NCBI GenBank assembly: GCA_045595845.1
Contig: JAZOBF010000028.1
Span: 1 to 64,000 of the forward strand
Source: RGIG3009 sp045595845
GTDB taxonomy: Bacteria > Bacillota > Clostridia > Oscillospirales > Acutalibacteraceae
Direction of reading: 5' to 3'
DNA: 64,000 bases
The position numbers and the translations under genes are program-made. Below are positions 16,939 through 25,663 of this stretch, in pieces. Within the stretch, counting starts at the first letter, position 1. The number at the start of each line of letters is the position of its first letter. Under the pieces are notes generated by a model that was not told the origin of the DNA, searched no databases, and saw only the letters and a list, made by a program, of their open reading frames with translations.

Positions 16939-19431
16939 ATGGATGAGCAAATGACGGTGCAGAACAACAAATTGATCGATGTGGATCTCGAAAAGGAAAT
17001 GAAAAAAAGTTTCCTGGAATATTCGATGTCGGTTATCGTCGCGCGCGCTTTACCGGATGTGCGTGACGGTTTAAAACCCGTGCATCGCCGTATTTTGTAT
17101 ACGATGCATGAGCGCAACCTGACACCGGATAAAGCCTACCGTAAGTGTGCCGACACTGTTGGTGCGGTTCTCGGCGGCTATCACCCGCACGGTGACGCCT
17201 CTGTTTACGATGCGATGGTGCGCATGGCACAGGACTTCTCCTTGCGCTATCCGCTTGTGGACGGTCACGGAAACTTCGGTTCGATTGACGGTCATCCGGC
17301 GGCTGCTTACCGTTATACGGAATCCCGCATGAGCAAAATGTCGATGGATATGCTGGCGGATATCGAGAAAGAAACGGTGGATTTTGCCCCTAACTACGAT
17401 GATCGTTTGCAAGAACCGGTCGTGTTGCCGTCGCGGTTCCCGAATCTGCTCGTCAATGGTTCGGTCGGTATTGCGGTCGGTATGGCGACCAATATCCCGC
17501 CGCACAATCTGCGCGAAGTAACGGATGCCATTTGTCTGCTTATTGATACTCCCGAAGCCGGTCTTTCGGAGATTATGGACTGCATCAAAGGTCCCGATTT
17601 CCCGACGGGCGGTGTCATTATGGGATATTCCGGTATCCGTGCCGCGTATGCAACCGGGCGCGGCCGTATCACCGTGCGCGCCAAGACCGAAATTGAGGAA
17701 AATAACGACCGTTTCCGCATTGTAGTTTCGGAAATCCCGTATCAAGTAAACAAATTGAATTTGGTAAAATCCATTATTGAACTGGCAGATGAGAAACGCA
17801 TTGAGGGTATTCGTGATGTGGTGGACCATTCCAGCCGCGAGGGTATGCGCATCGTCATTGACCTGAAAAAAGATGCCAACCCGCAGGTGGTACTCAATCA
17901 ATTGTTTGCCTACACGCAGATGCAGATTACTTTCGGCGCAATCATGCTGTCGCTTGTCAACGGTGTACCGCGTATCCTCACACTCAAGGAGATGTTAGAG
18001 GAATACATTAAATTCCAGTGTGAGGTTATCACGCGCCGCACCATGTTTGAACTCCGCAAAGCAAAAGAACGCGAACACATTGTGGAAGCGCTCAAGGTTG
18101 CGGTAGATTTCATTGACGAAGTGATTGCCATCATTCGCGGTTCGTTGGATACCGCGGATGCCAAACAAAAACTGATAGAACGCTTCGGCTTTGATGACAT
18201 TCAGGCAGAGGCAATCGTACAGATGCGGCTGCGTCAGTTGTCGGGCCTTGAGCGTCAAAAAATTGAAGACGAATTGACCTCGTTGCGCGCAAAGATTGCG
18301 GAACTCGAAAGCATCTTGGCAGACGATATGAAGGTGAAAGCCATCGTGAAAGACGAGTGCCTCAAAATGCGCGACAAGTACGGCGATGATCGCCGCACCG
18401 AGATTTCCATGGTATCGGGCGAAGTGGATATTGAGGACCTTATTCCGGTGGAGGAATGTGTCCTTACCATGTCCCGACTCGGCTACATCAAACGGCAACC
18501 CGTGGATGTGTATAAAGCACAGCGTCGCGGCGGTCGCGGCATCAAGGGCATGACAACGCGTGAGGAAGACATCACCGAAACCATGTTCTTGTGCTCCAGC
18601 CATGACATCGTGATGTTCTTTACCTCGGCGGGACGGGTATATCGCTTAAAATGTTACGAGGTGCCGGAAGGCAGCCGCACCTCTAAAGGCATGAATATTG
18701 TCAATCTGTTGCCGCTGACCGGCGACGAAAAGGTTACCGCCATGATCCGCGTAACCGAATTTGAAGACGATAAATATTTGTGCATGGTGACGCGCCGCGG
18801 CATTATTAAGCGTACGCGCCTTAACGCGTACAGCAACGCCCGCAAGAGTGGTCTGATTGCCGTTGATCTTGACGAAGGCGATGAGCTCGCATGGGTGCAT
18901 GTCACCGACGGGTATCAAAAACTGTTAGTTGGCACGCGCAAAGGTATGGCCATCTGTTTTGACGAAAACGATGCGCGCGTGGTGGGGCGTACCGCCCGCG
19001 GCGTGAAAGCCATTACTCTCAGCGAGGACGACGAAGTTATCGGTATGGTGGTGCGTGACGAAAACAACCTGTTGCTCACCGTCACCGAAACCGGTTACGG
19101 CCGCCTCAGCGAATTCTCGGATTACCGCGTACAATGGGGTGGCGGTAAGGGCCTGACCAACTATCACACCGAGGAATACGGCGATGTTGCCGCCGTTCGC
19201 ATGGTAAGCGTGAGCGATGATATTATTTTGATTTCGTCTAACGGTATTATTATCCGTTTAGCGGCGGAAGAAATCCGCCTGTGCCGCCGTCCGTCCAAGG
19301 GCGTGCGCGTCATGCGTGTGGAAGAAGGCTCGCGCATCGTATCGCTGGCACAGGTGCCGCATGAAGATGAGGAACAACTTCCCGAAGAGGTGTCGACGGA
19401 GGAAACTGCCGCCGCACCGCAGGGTGAATAA
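16939..19431 (+). CDS. gyrA: DNA gyrase subunit A
   Basis: 830 aa catalytic subunit that cuts and rejoins DNA. It has the winged-helix core with the catalytic Tyr126 in RYTE, the long coiled coil (about 390-480), the GyrA-box region (QRRGGRGIKG) and the beta-pinwheel repeats to the C-terminus. The quinolone-contact loop reads HPHGDASVYD, so the residue matching E. coli Ser83 is Ala87, followed by Ser88. The start codon has GATAAAGGAG ahead. Its stop overlaps the mnmE start by one base (TAATG). Confidence 0.97.
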   Translation: MDEQMTVQNNKLIDVDLEKEMKKSFLEYSMSVIVARALPDVRDGLKPVHRRILYTMHERNLTPDKAYRKCADTVGAVLGGYHPHGDASVYDAMVRMAQDFSLRYPLVDGHGNFGSIDGHPAAAYRYTESRMSKMSMDMLADIEKETVDFAPNYDDRLQEPVVLPSRFPNLLVNGSVGIAVGMATNIPPHNLREVTDAICLLIDTPEAGLSEIMDCIKGPDFPTGGVIMGYSGIRAAYATGRGRITVRAKTEIEENNDRFRIVVSEIPYQVNKLNLVKSIIELADEKRIEGIRDVVDHSSREGMRIVIDLKKDANPQVVLNQLFAYTQMQITFGAIMLSLVNGVPRILTLKEMLEEYIKFQCEVITRRTMFELRKAKEREHIVEALKVAVDFIDEVIAIIRGSLDTADAKQKLIERFGFDDIQAEAIVQMRLRQLSGLERQKIEDELTSLRAKIAELESILADDMKVKAIVKDECLKMRDKYGDDRRTEISMVSGEVDIEDLIPVEECVLTMSRLGYIKRQPVDVYKAQRRGGRGIKGMTTREEDITETMFLCSSHDIVMFFTSAGRVYRLKCYEVPEGSRTSKGMNIVNLLPLTGDEKVTAMIRVTEFEDDKYLCMVTRRGIIKRTRLNAYSNARKSGLIAVDLDEGDELAWVHVTDGYQKLLVGTRKGMAICFDENDARVVGRTARGVKAITLSEDDEVIGMVVRDENNLLLTVTETGYGRLSEFSDYRVQWGGGKGLTNYHTEEYGDVAAVRMVSVSDDIILISSNGIIIRLAAEEIRLCRRPSKGVRVMRVEEGSRIVSLAQVPHEDEEQLPEEVSTEETAAAPQGE

Positions 19432-20798
19432 TGGCGTCGGTTATCGCGGCGATCTCCACACCGATGGCACCTGCCGGTCTGGGGGTTATACGCCTCTCCG
19501 GTGCGGGTGCCATTGAAACGGCGGCGGCAGTGTTCAGGCCGTTTGACGAAGCAAGACAATTAACGGCTCTTTCGGGATATCGCGCGGCTTATGGGCGCGT
19601 GGCGGATGCCGATGGGGAGATTGACGAATGTATTGCAACCGTATTCCGTGCGCCGCACAGCTATACCGGTGAAGATGTGGTGGAGCTTTCCTGTCATGGC
19701 GGATTGTATCTGTTGCAACGCACCTTGCGCGCGCTGTTTTCGGCAGGGGCTAAGCCCGCCGAAGCGGGGGAATTTACCCGCCGCGCGTTTTTAAACGGCA
19801 AACTGGATTTAACACAAGCGGAATCGGTTATGACGCTGATTGAAGCAAAGGGCAGACTTGCCGCCAAAACGGCGTTGTCTGTACGCGACGGCGCGCTGTA
19901 TCAACGGTTGACGGCGGTCAAAGAGTCGCTCGTTGCGTTACAGGCACAGTTTTCGGCGTTTGTGGATTATCCGGATGACGATATTCCGGAGCTTGGTCGT
20001 GAGACATTGGAATCGGAACTCAAACGGGCGCACGAACAACTAAAGGCCTTGCTTTCCACTTATGATGCGGGCCGCGTTCTGCGTGAAGGGGTTGACACCG
20101 CGATTGTGGGCAGCCCGAATGTGGGAAAATCCACCGTGATGAACTTGCTAAGCGGCTCCGAGCGCAGTATCGTGACACCGATTGCGGGTACAACCCGCGA
20201 TGTGGTCGAGGATGTCGTGCGGATAGGGGAAATCTGTTTGCGGTTGTCGGATACTGCGGGAATCCGCGAAACGGCGGACACGGTGGAGGCGCTCGGTGTT
20301 GAGCGGTCTCGCCGCCGCTTAGAATCAGCCGCACTGGTTATGGCGGTATTTGATGTGTCGCGCCCCCTGTCGGCGGATGACCTTTCCTTAATCGAACAAC
20401 TGCCGCCGAGCGGCACGATTGCCATTCTCAACAAGCAGGACCTTAAAAAACAAATTGACGATACACCGATTCGAGAAAAATTTGCGTATGTCGTCGAGTT
20501 ACAGGCGGCGAACGGTACGGGGCTCGAAAATCTTACCGCTGCCGTCCACGCGGTAACGGGGATTGACCGTTTGAGCGACGCCGAGCCGGTACTCGCGACA
20601 GAACGGCAACGATACAGCGTATGTCGTGCCGCCGACAGCGTAGAGGAAGCACTCACGGCGTTGCAAAGCGGCATGACGCTGGACGCGGTGTCTGTCAGCG
20701 TAGACGGCGCCATCGGCGCTGTGTTGGAGTTGACGGGAGAACGCGCCACCGAAGCGGTGGTAGACGGTATTTTTTCCCGTTTCTGTGTCGGCAAATAA
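19431..20798 (+). CDS. mnmE: tRNA modification GTPase MnmE
   Basis: 455 aa. With MnmG it makes the 5-carboxymethylaminomethyl group on wobble uridines. It has an N-terminal tetrahydrofolate-binding domain (SYTGEDVVELSCHGG), a helical domain interrupted by a GTPase domain (G1 GSPNVGKST, G3 DTAG, G4 NKQD) and the conserved C-terminal FCVGK with the functional Cys. In most Firmicutes it follows jag near oriC. Here it is translationally coupled to gyrA, and mnmG is not in the window. Confidence 0.95.
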   Translation: MASVIAAISTPMAPAGLGVIRLSGAGAIETAAAVFRPFDEARQLTALSGYRAAYGRVADADGEIDECIATVFRAPHSYTGEDVVELSCHGGLYLLQRTLRALFSAGAKPAEAGEFTRRAFLNGKLDLTQAESVMTLIEAKGRLAAKTALSVRDGALYQRLTAVKESLVALQAQFSAFVDYPDDDIPELGRETLESELKRAHEQLKALLSTYDAGRVLREGVDTAIVGSPNVGKSTVMNLLSGSERSIVTPIAGTTRDVVEDVVRIGEICLRLSDTAGIRETADTVEALGVERSRRRLESAALVMAVFDVSRPLSADDLSLIEQLPPSGTIAILNKQDLKKQIDDTPIREKFAYVVELQAANGTGLENLTAAVHAVTGIDRLSDAEPVLATERQRYSVCRAADSVEEALTALQSGMTLDAVSVSVDGAIGAVLELTGERATEAVVDGIFSRFCVGK

Positions 20799-20804
20799 AT
20801 ATAA

Positions 20805-20836
20805 AAAAGCCCTGTCACACTTGACAGGGCTTTTCA
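20805..20836. terminator. Bidirectional terminator, mnmE / pduL
   Basis: A 13-bp perfect stem, AAAAGCCCTGTCA, with a CACT loop and T/A flanks, between two convergent genes. Confidence 0.9.
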
Positions 20837-20847
20837 GGAAACCGTAC

Positions 20848-21423
20848 TTATTTAATCAGCGTTCCCATCGCGTTCATGCCGAGACCGGCGGCGTTGGATT
20901 CATCGGTATCGATGTGCATGGCGAGCGCGTACGAACTGCTTACACGAACAATGACATCACCAAAGACGAGAGAACGGTCGTCGGATTCGACTTTTACCGA
21001 AACGATATCTTTGTCTTGAACATCATATTCCGCGGCGTCCTCGGGCGTCATGTGAATGTGCCGTTTGGCAGCAATCACGCCCTCGGTCAGCTCCACTTCA
21101 CCGCAAGGGCCGACGAGCTTGCAGCCGCCGGAACCGACGGTATCACCTGACTCGCGGACAGGGGCTACCACACCGATGGAGCGCGCGTCCGTCAAAGACA
21201 CTTCCACCTGTGTTGCGGGGCGAACAGGCCCTAAAATGCTGACACCCGCGAGCGTCTTTTTGGGGCCGACAACATCTACACGCTCGGTGCAGGCGAACTG
21301 ACCGGGCTGAGACAAGTCTTTTTTCGCCGTCAACTCATACCCTTTTCCGAATAAAATATCCAGATGCTCACGGGATACATGCAGATGACGCGCGGAAGTT
21401 TCCACTAACAATTGTTTTGCCAT
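20848..21423 (-). CDS. pduL: Phosphate propanoyltransferase PduL (phosphotransacylase)
   Basis: 191 aa with the two-domain PTAC fold. The zinc-binding His clusters are visible as SARHLHVS near the start and AKRHIHMTP near residue 120. It converts acyl-CoA and phosphate to acyl-phosphate and CoA. There are no microcompartment shell genes nearby and no obvious N-terminal encapsulation peptide, so it may serve as the cell's soluble phosphotransacetylase for making ATP from acetyl-CoA (inference). It has its own promoter. Confidence 0.9.
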   Translation of the reverse strand: MAKQLLVETSARHLHVSREHLDILFGKGYELTAKKDLSQPGQFACTERVDVVGPKKTLAGVSILGPVRPATQVEVSLTDARSIGVVAPVRESGDTVGSGGCKLVGPCGEVELTEGVIAAKRHIHMTPEDAAEYDVQDKDIVSVKVESDDRSLVFGDVIVRVSSSYALAMHIDTDESNAAGLGMNAMGTLIK

Positions 21424-21459
21424 TTTTACATCTCCACTCTTGTTTGTTTTCTGTTTAAA

Positions 21460-21488
21460 ACTGTATCATATTGCCTATCATTTGTCAA
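21460..21488 (-). promoter_or_regulatory. pduL promoter
   Basis: Minus strand: TTGACA (21483-21488), 17 bases, TACAGT (21460-21465). Confidence 0.65.
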
Positions 21489-21499
21489 GGAAGGTCGCC

Positions 21500-22081
21500 A
21501 TGGAACAGAACTGGAATCTGCTAAAAACACAATGCTTGGAATGTCGCGCGTGCGGCTTGTGCGAAACCCGCCACAATGTGGTGTTTGGCGTGGGCAATCC
21601 GCAAGCGGAAATCTTGTTTATTGGGGAGGGCCCCGGTGAAAACGAGGACTTGCAAGGCGAACCGTTTGTCGGCAGAGCCGGCAAACTTTTGGATTTGATG
21701 TTGGAGGCGGTGGGGCTTTCACGCCGCCATAACATTTATATTGCCAACATGGTCAAGTGCCGTCCGCCGCAAAATCGCGATCCGTTACCGGAGGAGCAAC
21801 AAGCGTGTGCCCGCTGGCTGTCGGAACAGATTCGGCTGATAAACCCGAAAATTGTGGTGTGCCTCGGGCGTATTGCGGCGTTTCATTTTATTTCACCCGA
21901 TTTCAAAGTGACGCGCCAACACGGAGAGTTTATCGAAAAAGACGGTGTTCTTTACATGGGCATGTTCCACCCGGCGGCGATTTTACGCAACCCGAACCAA
22001 AAACCGATTGCTTTTGAGGATTTTGTAAAATTGCGGGATAAGGCGCTTGAAATTTGCACGCACACTAACTTTGACGACTGA
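21500..22081 (+). CDS. Uracil-DNA glycosylase, family 4 type
   Basis: 193 aa. It removes uracil from DNA. The iron-sulfur cluster ligands are visible: the pair in CRACGLC near residue 17, and later Cys residues including MVKCRPP. The catalytic and uracil-binding blocks are GEGPGENEDLQGEPFVGRAG and the C-terminal MFHPAAILRNP. The ATG at 21500 has AAGGAAGG ahead and is preferred to a start 20 codons upstream that would add an unrelated hydrophobic stretch. The next gene starts 13 bases after its stop. Confidence 0.93.
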   Translation: MEQNWNLLKTQCLECRACGLCETRHNVVFGVGNPQAEILFIGEGPGENEDLQGEPFVGRAGKLLDLMLEAVGLSRRHNIYIANMVKCRPPQNRDPLPEEQQACARWLSEQIRLINPKIVVCLGRIAAFHFISPDFKVTRQHGEFIEKDGVLYMGMFHPAAILRNPNQKPIAFEDFVKLRDKALEICTHTNFDD

Positions 22082-22094
22082 AACGGAGAAAACG

Positions 22095-23447
22095 ATGAAA
22101 CGATGGGGTTATCGCCTTTCGGCGATATGGTTGACGCTGTGTCTGTTGCTGGCGGCATTTCCGGTGGCGGGCGCTGAACTGCGGTACGAGTATCCTGCGG
22201 ACGAAGATCCGATAGAGTCTCCCTCTGCCGTGATGTTGTATATGGGTGTCAAGGCAGAGCAGGATATTTATTTGTATGAAAAAGATGCGGACAAGACCTA
22301 TGAACCGGGAGCGCTCATGCGGGTGGCAATGATAGGGTATGCCATGCGCCTCATTGAGGAGCAACAGCTGGATATCGACACCGTGACAGGCACCTATACG
22401 CTGGAACTGTTTAACGGTTATGTTGCGGGAACGGGACTTCATGTTGCCTTAATGAATTTCGGTGAAACATGGAAACTCAAAGATTTATTAACGGTATGCA
22501 CCATTCAGACCGCGGCAGATTGCGCGGTGACGTTGGCAACGGTACTCAGCGGCTCGCCCGACGCCTTTGTCGAGGGACTTAACCTGTATGCACAGGAACT
22601 GGGGTGTGTCAATTCGCATTTTACCAATGTGGTGGGTCTTAACGAAGACGGACAGTATATGTCCGCCAAAGATATTGCGGTGTTTTCCCGTAGCGCGATG
22701 CAGTACACGCAAGTGCGCAACGCGCTGGAGCTGACACAATATACCGTTACCCCCGTCTCCGGCGGCAGAACCCGAAGTTGGCCGACCAGTTGCGATTTTA
22801 TCCGCCAGTCATCGGACGCGTTTTATACCTATGCGCTCGGCGGGAAGACGGGCGGCACGCTCAGCGAGATGTCGCTGATGGCATTCGGCGGCAACAACGG
22901 GTACGAGTATATGGCAGTGGTTCTGGGAGCTCCACGCAAGGATGATAAGGGCAACATGACCAACATTGCGTATGCGGATGCCCGCCGTCTGATTCGGTGG
23001 GGGCTTTTGGATTTCCGCTACGAAACGCTGGCGCGCAAGAGTGAACCGGTCGGACGCATAGCGGTGCGTGATTCGATACAACGAAACAGCGTAAGTTTGG
23101 TGCCTGTTCGCGATCTTGCCGCCGTACTCGGAGAGACGGTGGATTCCGACAAGCTGACGCGGCGGGTGGTCACAACCGAAACCGAATGTGTCGCCCCGGT
23201 TGAAGCGGGAGAGGTGCTCGGAACGCTGGAGCTATATCTCGGTGAAGATTTGGTCGGTTCGGTGCCGGTTGCGGCGGGGGAAAGTGCTTCACGCAGCTTC
23301 CTGTATGCCGCGTGGTGCGATATTCGCGATTTTCTGTTTTCCGGCTGGACATTGGCTATTGTTTTAATATTGGTTTTCGCGGCGGCGGGATATGTTGTGC
23401 TCAATATCCGCTACAATCGTCATCGCAGACGCAAAAAATACCGTTAA
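22095..23447 (+). CDS. DacF-like S11 protein lacking catalytic residues
   Basis: 450 aa. It has a signal peptide (LTLCLLLAAFPVAGA), a D,D-carboxypeptidase (peptidase S11, DacF) domain, a C-terminal domain (about 320-400) and a terminal membrane anchor (about 415-438) with a basic tail. The family pattern is clear (YLYEKDADKTYEPG, ELGCVNSHFTNVVGL, YALGGKTGGT). However, the SxxK motif reads A73-L-M-R76 and the SxN motif reads T139-A-A141; only K251-T-G253 remains. Without the Ser nucleophile and Lys base it should not hydrolyse D-Ala-D-Ala. It may bind peptidoglycan or regulate a partner (inference). The start has ACGGAG ahead. Confidence 0.85.
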   Translation: MKRWGYRLSAIWLTLCLLLAAFPVAGAELRYEYPADEDPIESPSAVMLYMGVKAEQDIYLYEKDADKTYEPGALMRVAMIGYAMRLIEEQQLDIDTVTGTYTLELFNGYVAGTGLHVALMNFGETWKLKDLLTVCTIQTAADCAVTLATVLSGSPDAFVEGLNLYAQELGCVNSHFTNVVGLNEDGQYMSAKDIAVFSRSAMQYTQVRNALELTQYTVTPVSGGRTRSWPTSCDFIRQSSDAFYTYALGGKTGGTLSEMSLMAFGGNNGYEYMAVVLGAPRKDDKGNMTNIAYADARRLIRWGLLDFRYETLARKSEPVGRIAVRDSIQRNSVSLVPVRDLAAVLGETVDSDKLTRRVVTTETECVAPVEAGEVLGTLELYLGEDLVGSVPVAAGESASRSFLYAAWCDIRDFLFSGWTLAIVLILVFAAAGYVVLNIRYNRHRRRKKYR

Positions 23448-23456
23448 AATGCACAC

Positions 23457-23485
23457 AACCGCACGAAAATCGTGCGGTTTTTTTC
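23457..23485 (+). terminator. Terminator after the DacF-like gene
   Basis: Stem AACCGCACGA with its complement, AAA loop, seven T. Confidence 0.92.
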
Positions 23486-23502
23486 ATTATTTCAGTTTAT
23501 TT

Positions 23503-23551
23503 GTTAAAATTTCGTCAAACTCTTGAAAAACAGGAAAAAACAGGGTAAAAT
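23503..23551 (+). promoter_or_regulatory. pgk promoter with element shared with gap
   Basis: -35 TTGAAA (23523-23528), 17 bases, -10 TAAAAT (23546-23551). Upstream and overlapping the -35 is GTTAAAATTTCGTCAA, four bases, then CTTGAAAA partly within the spacer. An almost identical arrangement lies before gap (42411-42440). After the start site the leader can form a hairpin (23565-23588). Confidence 0.65.
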
Positions 23552-23611
23552 AATTCCGGTATGGGTTGTTTTTCTATAAAAAAACAACACCGATAAGAAA
23601 GGGGAATCCTC

Positions 23612-24823
23612 ATGAATCTTTTGAACAAGAAAACCGTGGAAGATTTACAGGTTAAGGGCAAGCGTGTTTTGGTGCGGTGTGATTTTAATGTGCCGCTCAA
23701 AAACGGTGTCATTACCGATGAAAACCGCATCGTGGCGGCGCTCCCCACGATTCAATATTTGATGAAGCAGGGTGCGAAAGTGATTTTGTGCTCGCATCTG
23801 GGCAAACCGAAAGGTGAGCCGAAGCCGGAGTATTCGCTCGCGCCGGTTGCGGTGCGTCTGAGTGAAAAACTCAATGACAAAGTTGTGTTTGCGGCGGATG
23901 ATGAAGTTGTCGGCGAGAATGCCCGTAAGGCGGTTGCCGCTATGAAAGACGGCGAGGTTGTTTTGTTGCAGAACACGCGTTACCGTGTTGAGGAAACCAA
24001 AAACGGCGAAGCGTTTTCGCGCGAACTGGCATCCTTGTGCGACCTGTTCGTAAACGATGCGTTCGGTGCGGCGCACCGTGCTCACTGCTCAACCGTCGGT
24101 GTGGCATCCTTTGTGGAGGAATCCGCGAACGGCTACCTCATGGCGAAAGAAATTGAGTTCCTCGGTAACGCGGTGGAGAATCCGGTTCGCCCGTTTGTTA
24201 CCATTCTGGGCGGTGCGAAAGTAGCGGATAAGCTGAATGTCATCGAAAATCTGCTTAACAAAGCGGACACGCTCATTATCGGCGGCGGTATGGCGTATAC
24301 TTTCTTGGTTGCAAAGGGCTATTCTGTCGGCACATCGTTGCTTGATAACGAGAAGATTGATTATTGCCGTGAAATGCTCGCACGCGCTGAGCAAAAAGGC
24401 GTTAAGATTTTGTTGCCGATCGACTGCAAAATCGTAAAGGATTTCCCCAACCCCATTGATGCACCGGTTGAGGTACAGGTCGTGGCGGCGGATGCCATTC
24501 CTGCTGACATGATGAGCTTGGATATCGGACCTAAGACGGCCGAATTGTACGCAAACGAAGTCAAGTCTGCAAAAACAGTTGTCTGGAACGGTCCGATGGG
24601 CGTGTTCGAAAACCCTGTTTTGGCAGAAGGCACCATTGCGGTTGCAAAAGCATTGGCTGAAACCGATGCTACCACCATCATCGGTGGCGGTGACTCGGCG
24701 GCAGCGGTTAACACACTCGGCTTTGGTGACAAAATGAGTCACATTTCCACCGGCGGCGGCGCTTCTCTGGAATTCTTAGAGGGCAAAGAGCTTCCCGGCA
24801 TTGTGGCCATGAGTGATAAATAA
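23612..24823 (+). CDS. pgk: Phosphoglycerate kinase
   Basis: 403 aa, standard length. It interconverts 1,3-bisphosphoglycerate plus ADP and 3-phosphoglycerate plus ATP. The N-terminal signature is VLVRCDFNVPLKNG. The 3PG-binding basic patch includes SHLGKPKG, and the nucleotide domain has GGAKVADKL and GGGDSAAAV near the end. It opens a glycolytic operon: tpiA starts 25 bases after it and gpmI follows. Confidence 0.97.
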   Translation: MNLLNKKTVEDLQVKGKRVLVRCDFNVPLKNGVITDENRIVAALPTIQYLMKQGAKVILCSHLGKPKGEPKPEYSLAPVAVRLSEKLNDKVVFAADDEVVGENARKAVAAMKDGEVVLLQNTRYRVEETKNGEAFSRELASLCDLFVNDAFGAAHRAHCSTVGVASFVEESANGYLMAKEIEFLGNAVENPVRPFVTILGGAKVADKLNVIENLLNKADTLIIGGGMAYTFLVAKGYSVGTSLLDNEKIDYCREMLARAEQKGVKILLPIDCKIVKDFPNPIDAPVEVQVVAADAIPADMMSLDIGPKTAELYANEVKSAKTVVWNGPMGVFENPVLAEGTIAVAKALAETDATTIIGGGDSAAAVNTLGFGDKMSHISTGGGASLEFLEGKELPGIVAMSDK

Positions 24824-24848
24824 TCCGAGAAAGGATAGGAAAAATAGT

Positions 24849-25601
24849 ATGGGTAAGTATGTTATTGCGGGTAACTGGAAAATGAACAAAACCCCCGCAG
24901 AAGCTGTTGAATTGATTGAGGCAATCAAACCGTTGGTTGCTGACGCAACTTGTGATGTGGTTGTGGGTGTTCCGTTTGTGGATTTGCCTGCCGCACTCGA
25001 AGCGGTCAAAGGCAGTAAGATCGGTGTTGCGGCACAGAACTGCCATTGGGAGAAGTCCGGTGCATATACCGGCGAGATTTCCGCTGAAATGCTTAAAGCG
25101 ATGGAAGTCGGCTATGTGATTCTCGGTCACAGCGAGCGCCGCACCTATTTCGGCGATACCGATGTAACCGTACAGAAGCGTATGCGCGCCGCGCTGGATG
25201 CAGGCCTTACCGTTATTTTGTGCGTGGGTGAATACCTCGAGCAACGCGAGCAGGGCATCACGGGCGAGATCGTAGCCATGCAGACGAAGGTAGCGCTCGG
25301 CGGCGTGTCCGAAGAAGAGCTTGCGCGCGTGATTATCGCGTACGAGCCGGTTTGGGCAATCGGTACGGGCCGCACGGCAACGGCGGAGCAAGCAAACGAG
25401 GTTTGCGCACAGATTCGCGAGGTAATTGCGGGGCTGTATAACGCGGGTGCCGCTAAAGCGGTTACGATTCAGTACGGTGGTTCCATGAATGCGGCAAACG
25501 CGGCGGAACTGCTTGCCCGGTCGGATGTTGACGGCGGCTTAATCGGCGGCGCTTCCTTGAAGCCCGCAGACTTTGCCACCATCGTCGCAGCGGCGAAATA
25601 A
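24849..25601 (+). CDS. tpiA: Triosephosphate isomerase
   Basis: 250 aa TIM barrel. N-terminal GNWKMNKT carries the catalytic Lys, ILGHSERR the catalytic His, and AYEPVWAIGTG the catalytic Glu with the flexible loop. The phosphate-binding end is IQYGGSMN and GLIGGASL. The ATG at 24849 (MGKYVIAGNWK) is the natural start; an ATG 12 codons upstream overlaps the end of pgk. Confidence 0.97.
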   Translation: MGKYVIAGNWKMNKTPAEAVELIEAIKPLVADATCDVVVGVPFVDLPAALEAVKGSKIGVAAQNCHWEKSGAYTGEISAEMLKAMEVGYVILGHSERRTYFGDTDVTVQKRMRAALDAGLTVILCVGEYLEQREQGITGEIVAMQTKVALGGVSEEELARVIIAYEPVWAIGTGRTATAEQANEVCAQIREVIAGLYNAGAAKAVTIQYGGSMNAANAAELLARSDVDGGLIGGASLKPADFATIVAAAK

Positions 25602-25613
25602 GTTTTCAACAAA

Positions 25614-25643
25614 GGGCGCAAGATTTGTTAAAATCTTGCGCCC
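25614..25643 (+). other. Strong hairpin between tpiA and gpmI
   Basis: A perfect 13-bp stem (GGGCGCAAGATTT and its complement) with a GTTA loop, ending 20 bases before the gpmI start and just upstream of its AAGGAG. There is no T-tract on the plus strand, so it is not a normal terminator. It may protect an upstream mRNA segment or be a processing site (inference). Confidence 0.6.
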
Positions 25644-25663
25644 CTGTAATGAAGGAGAATATC

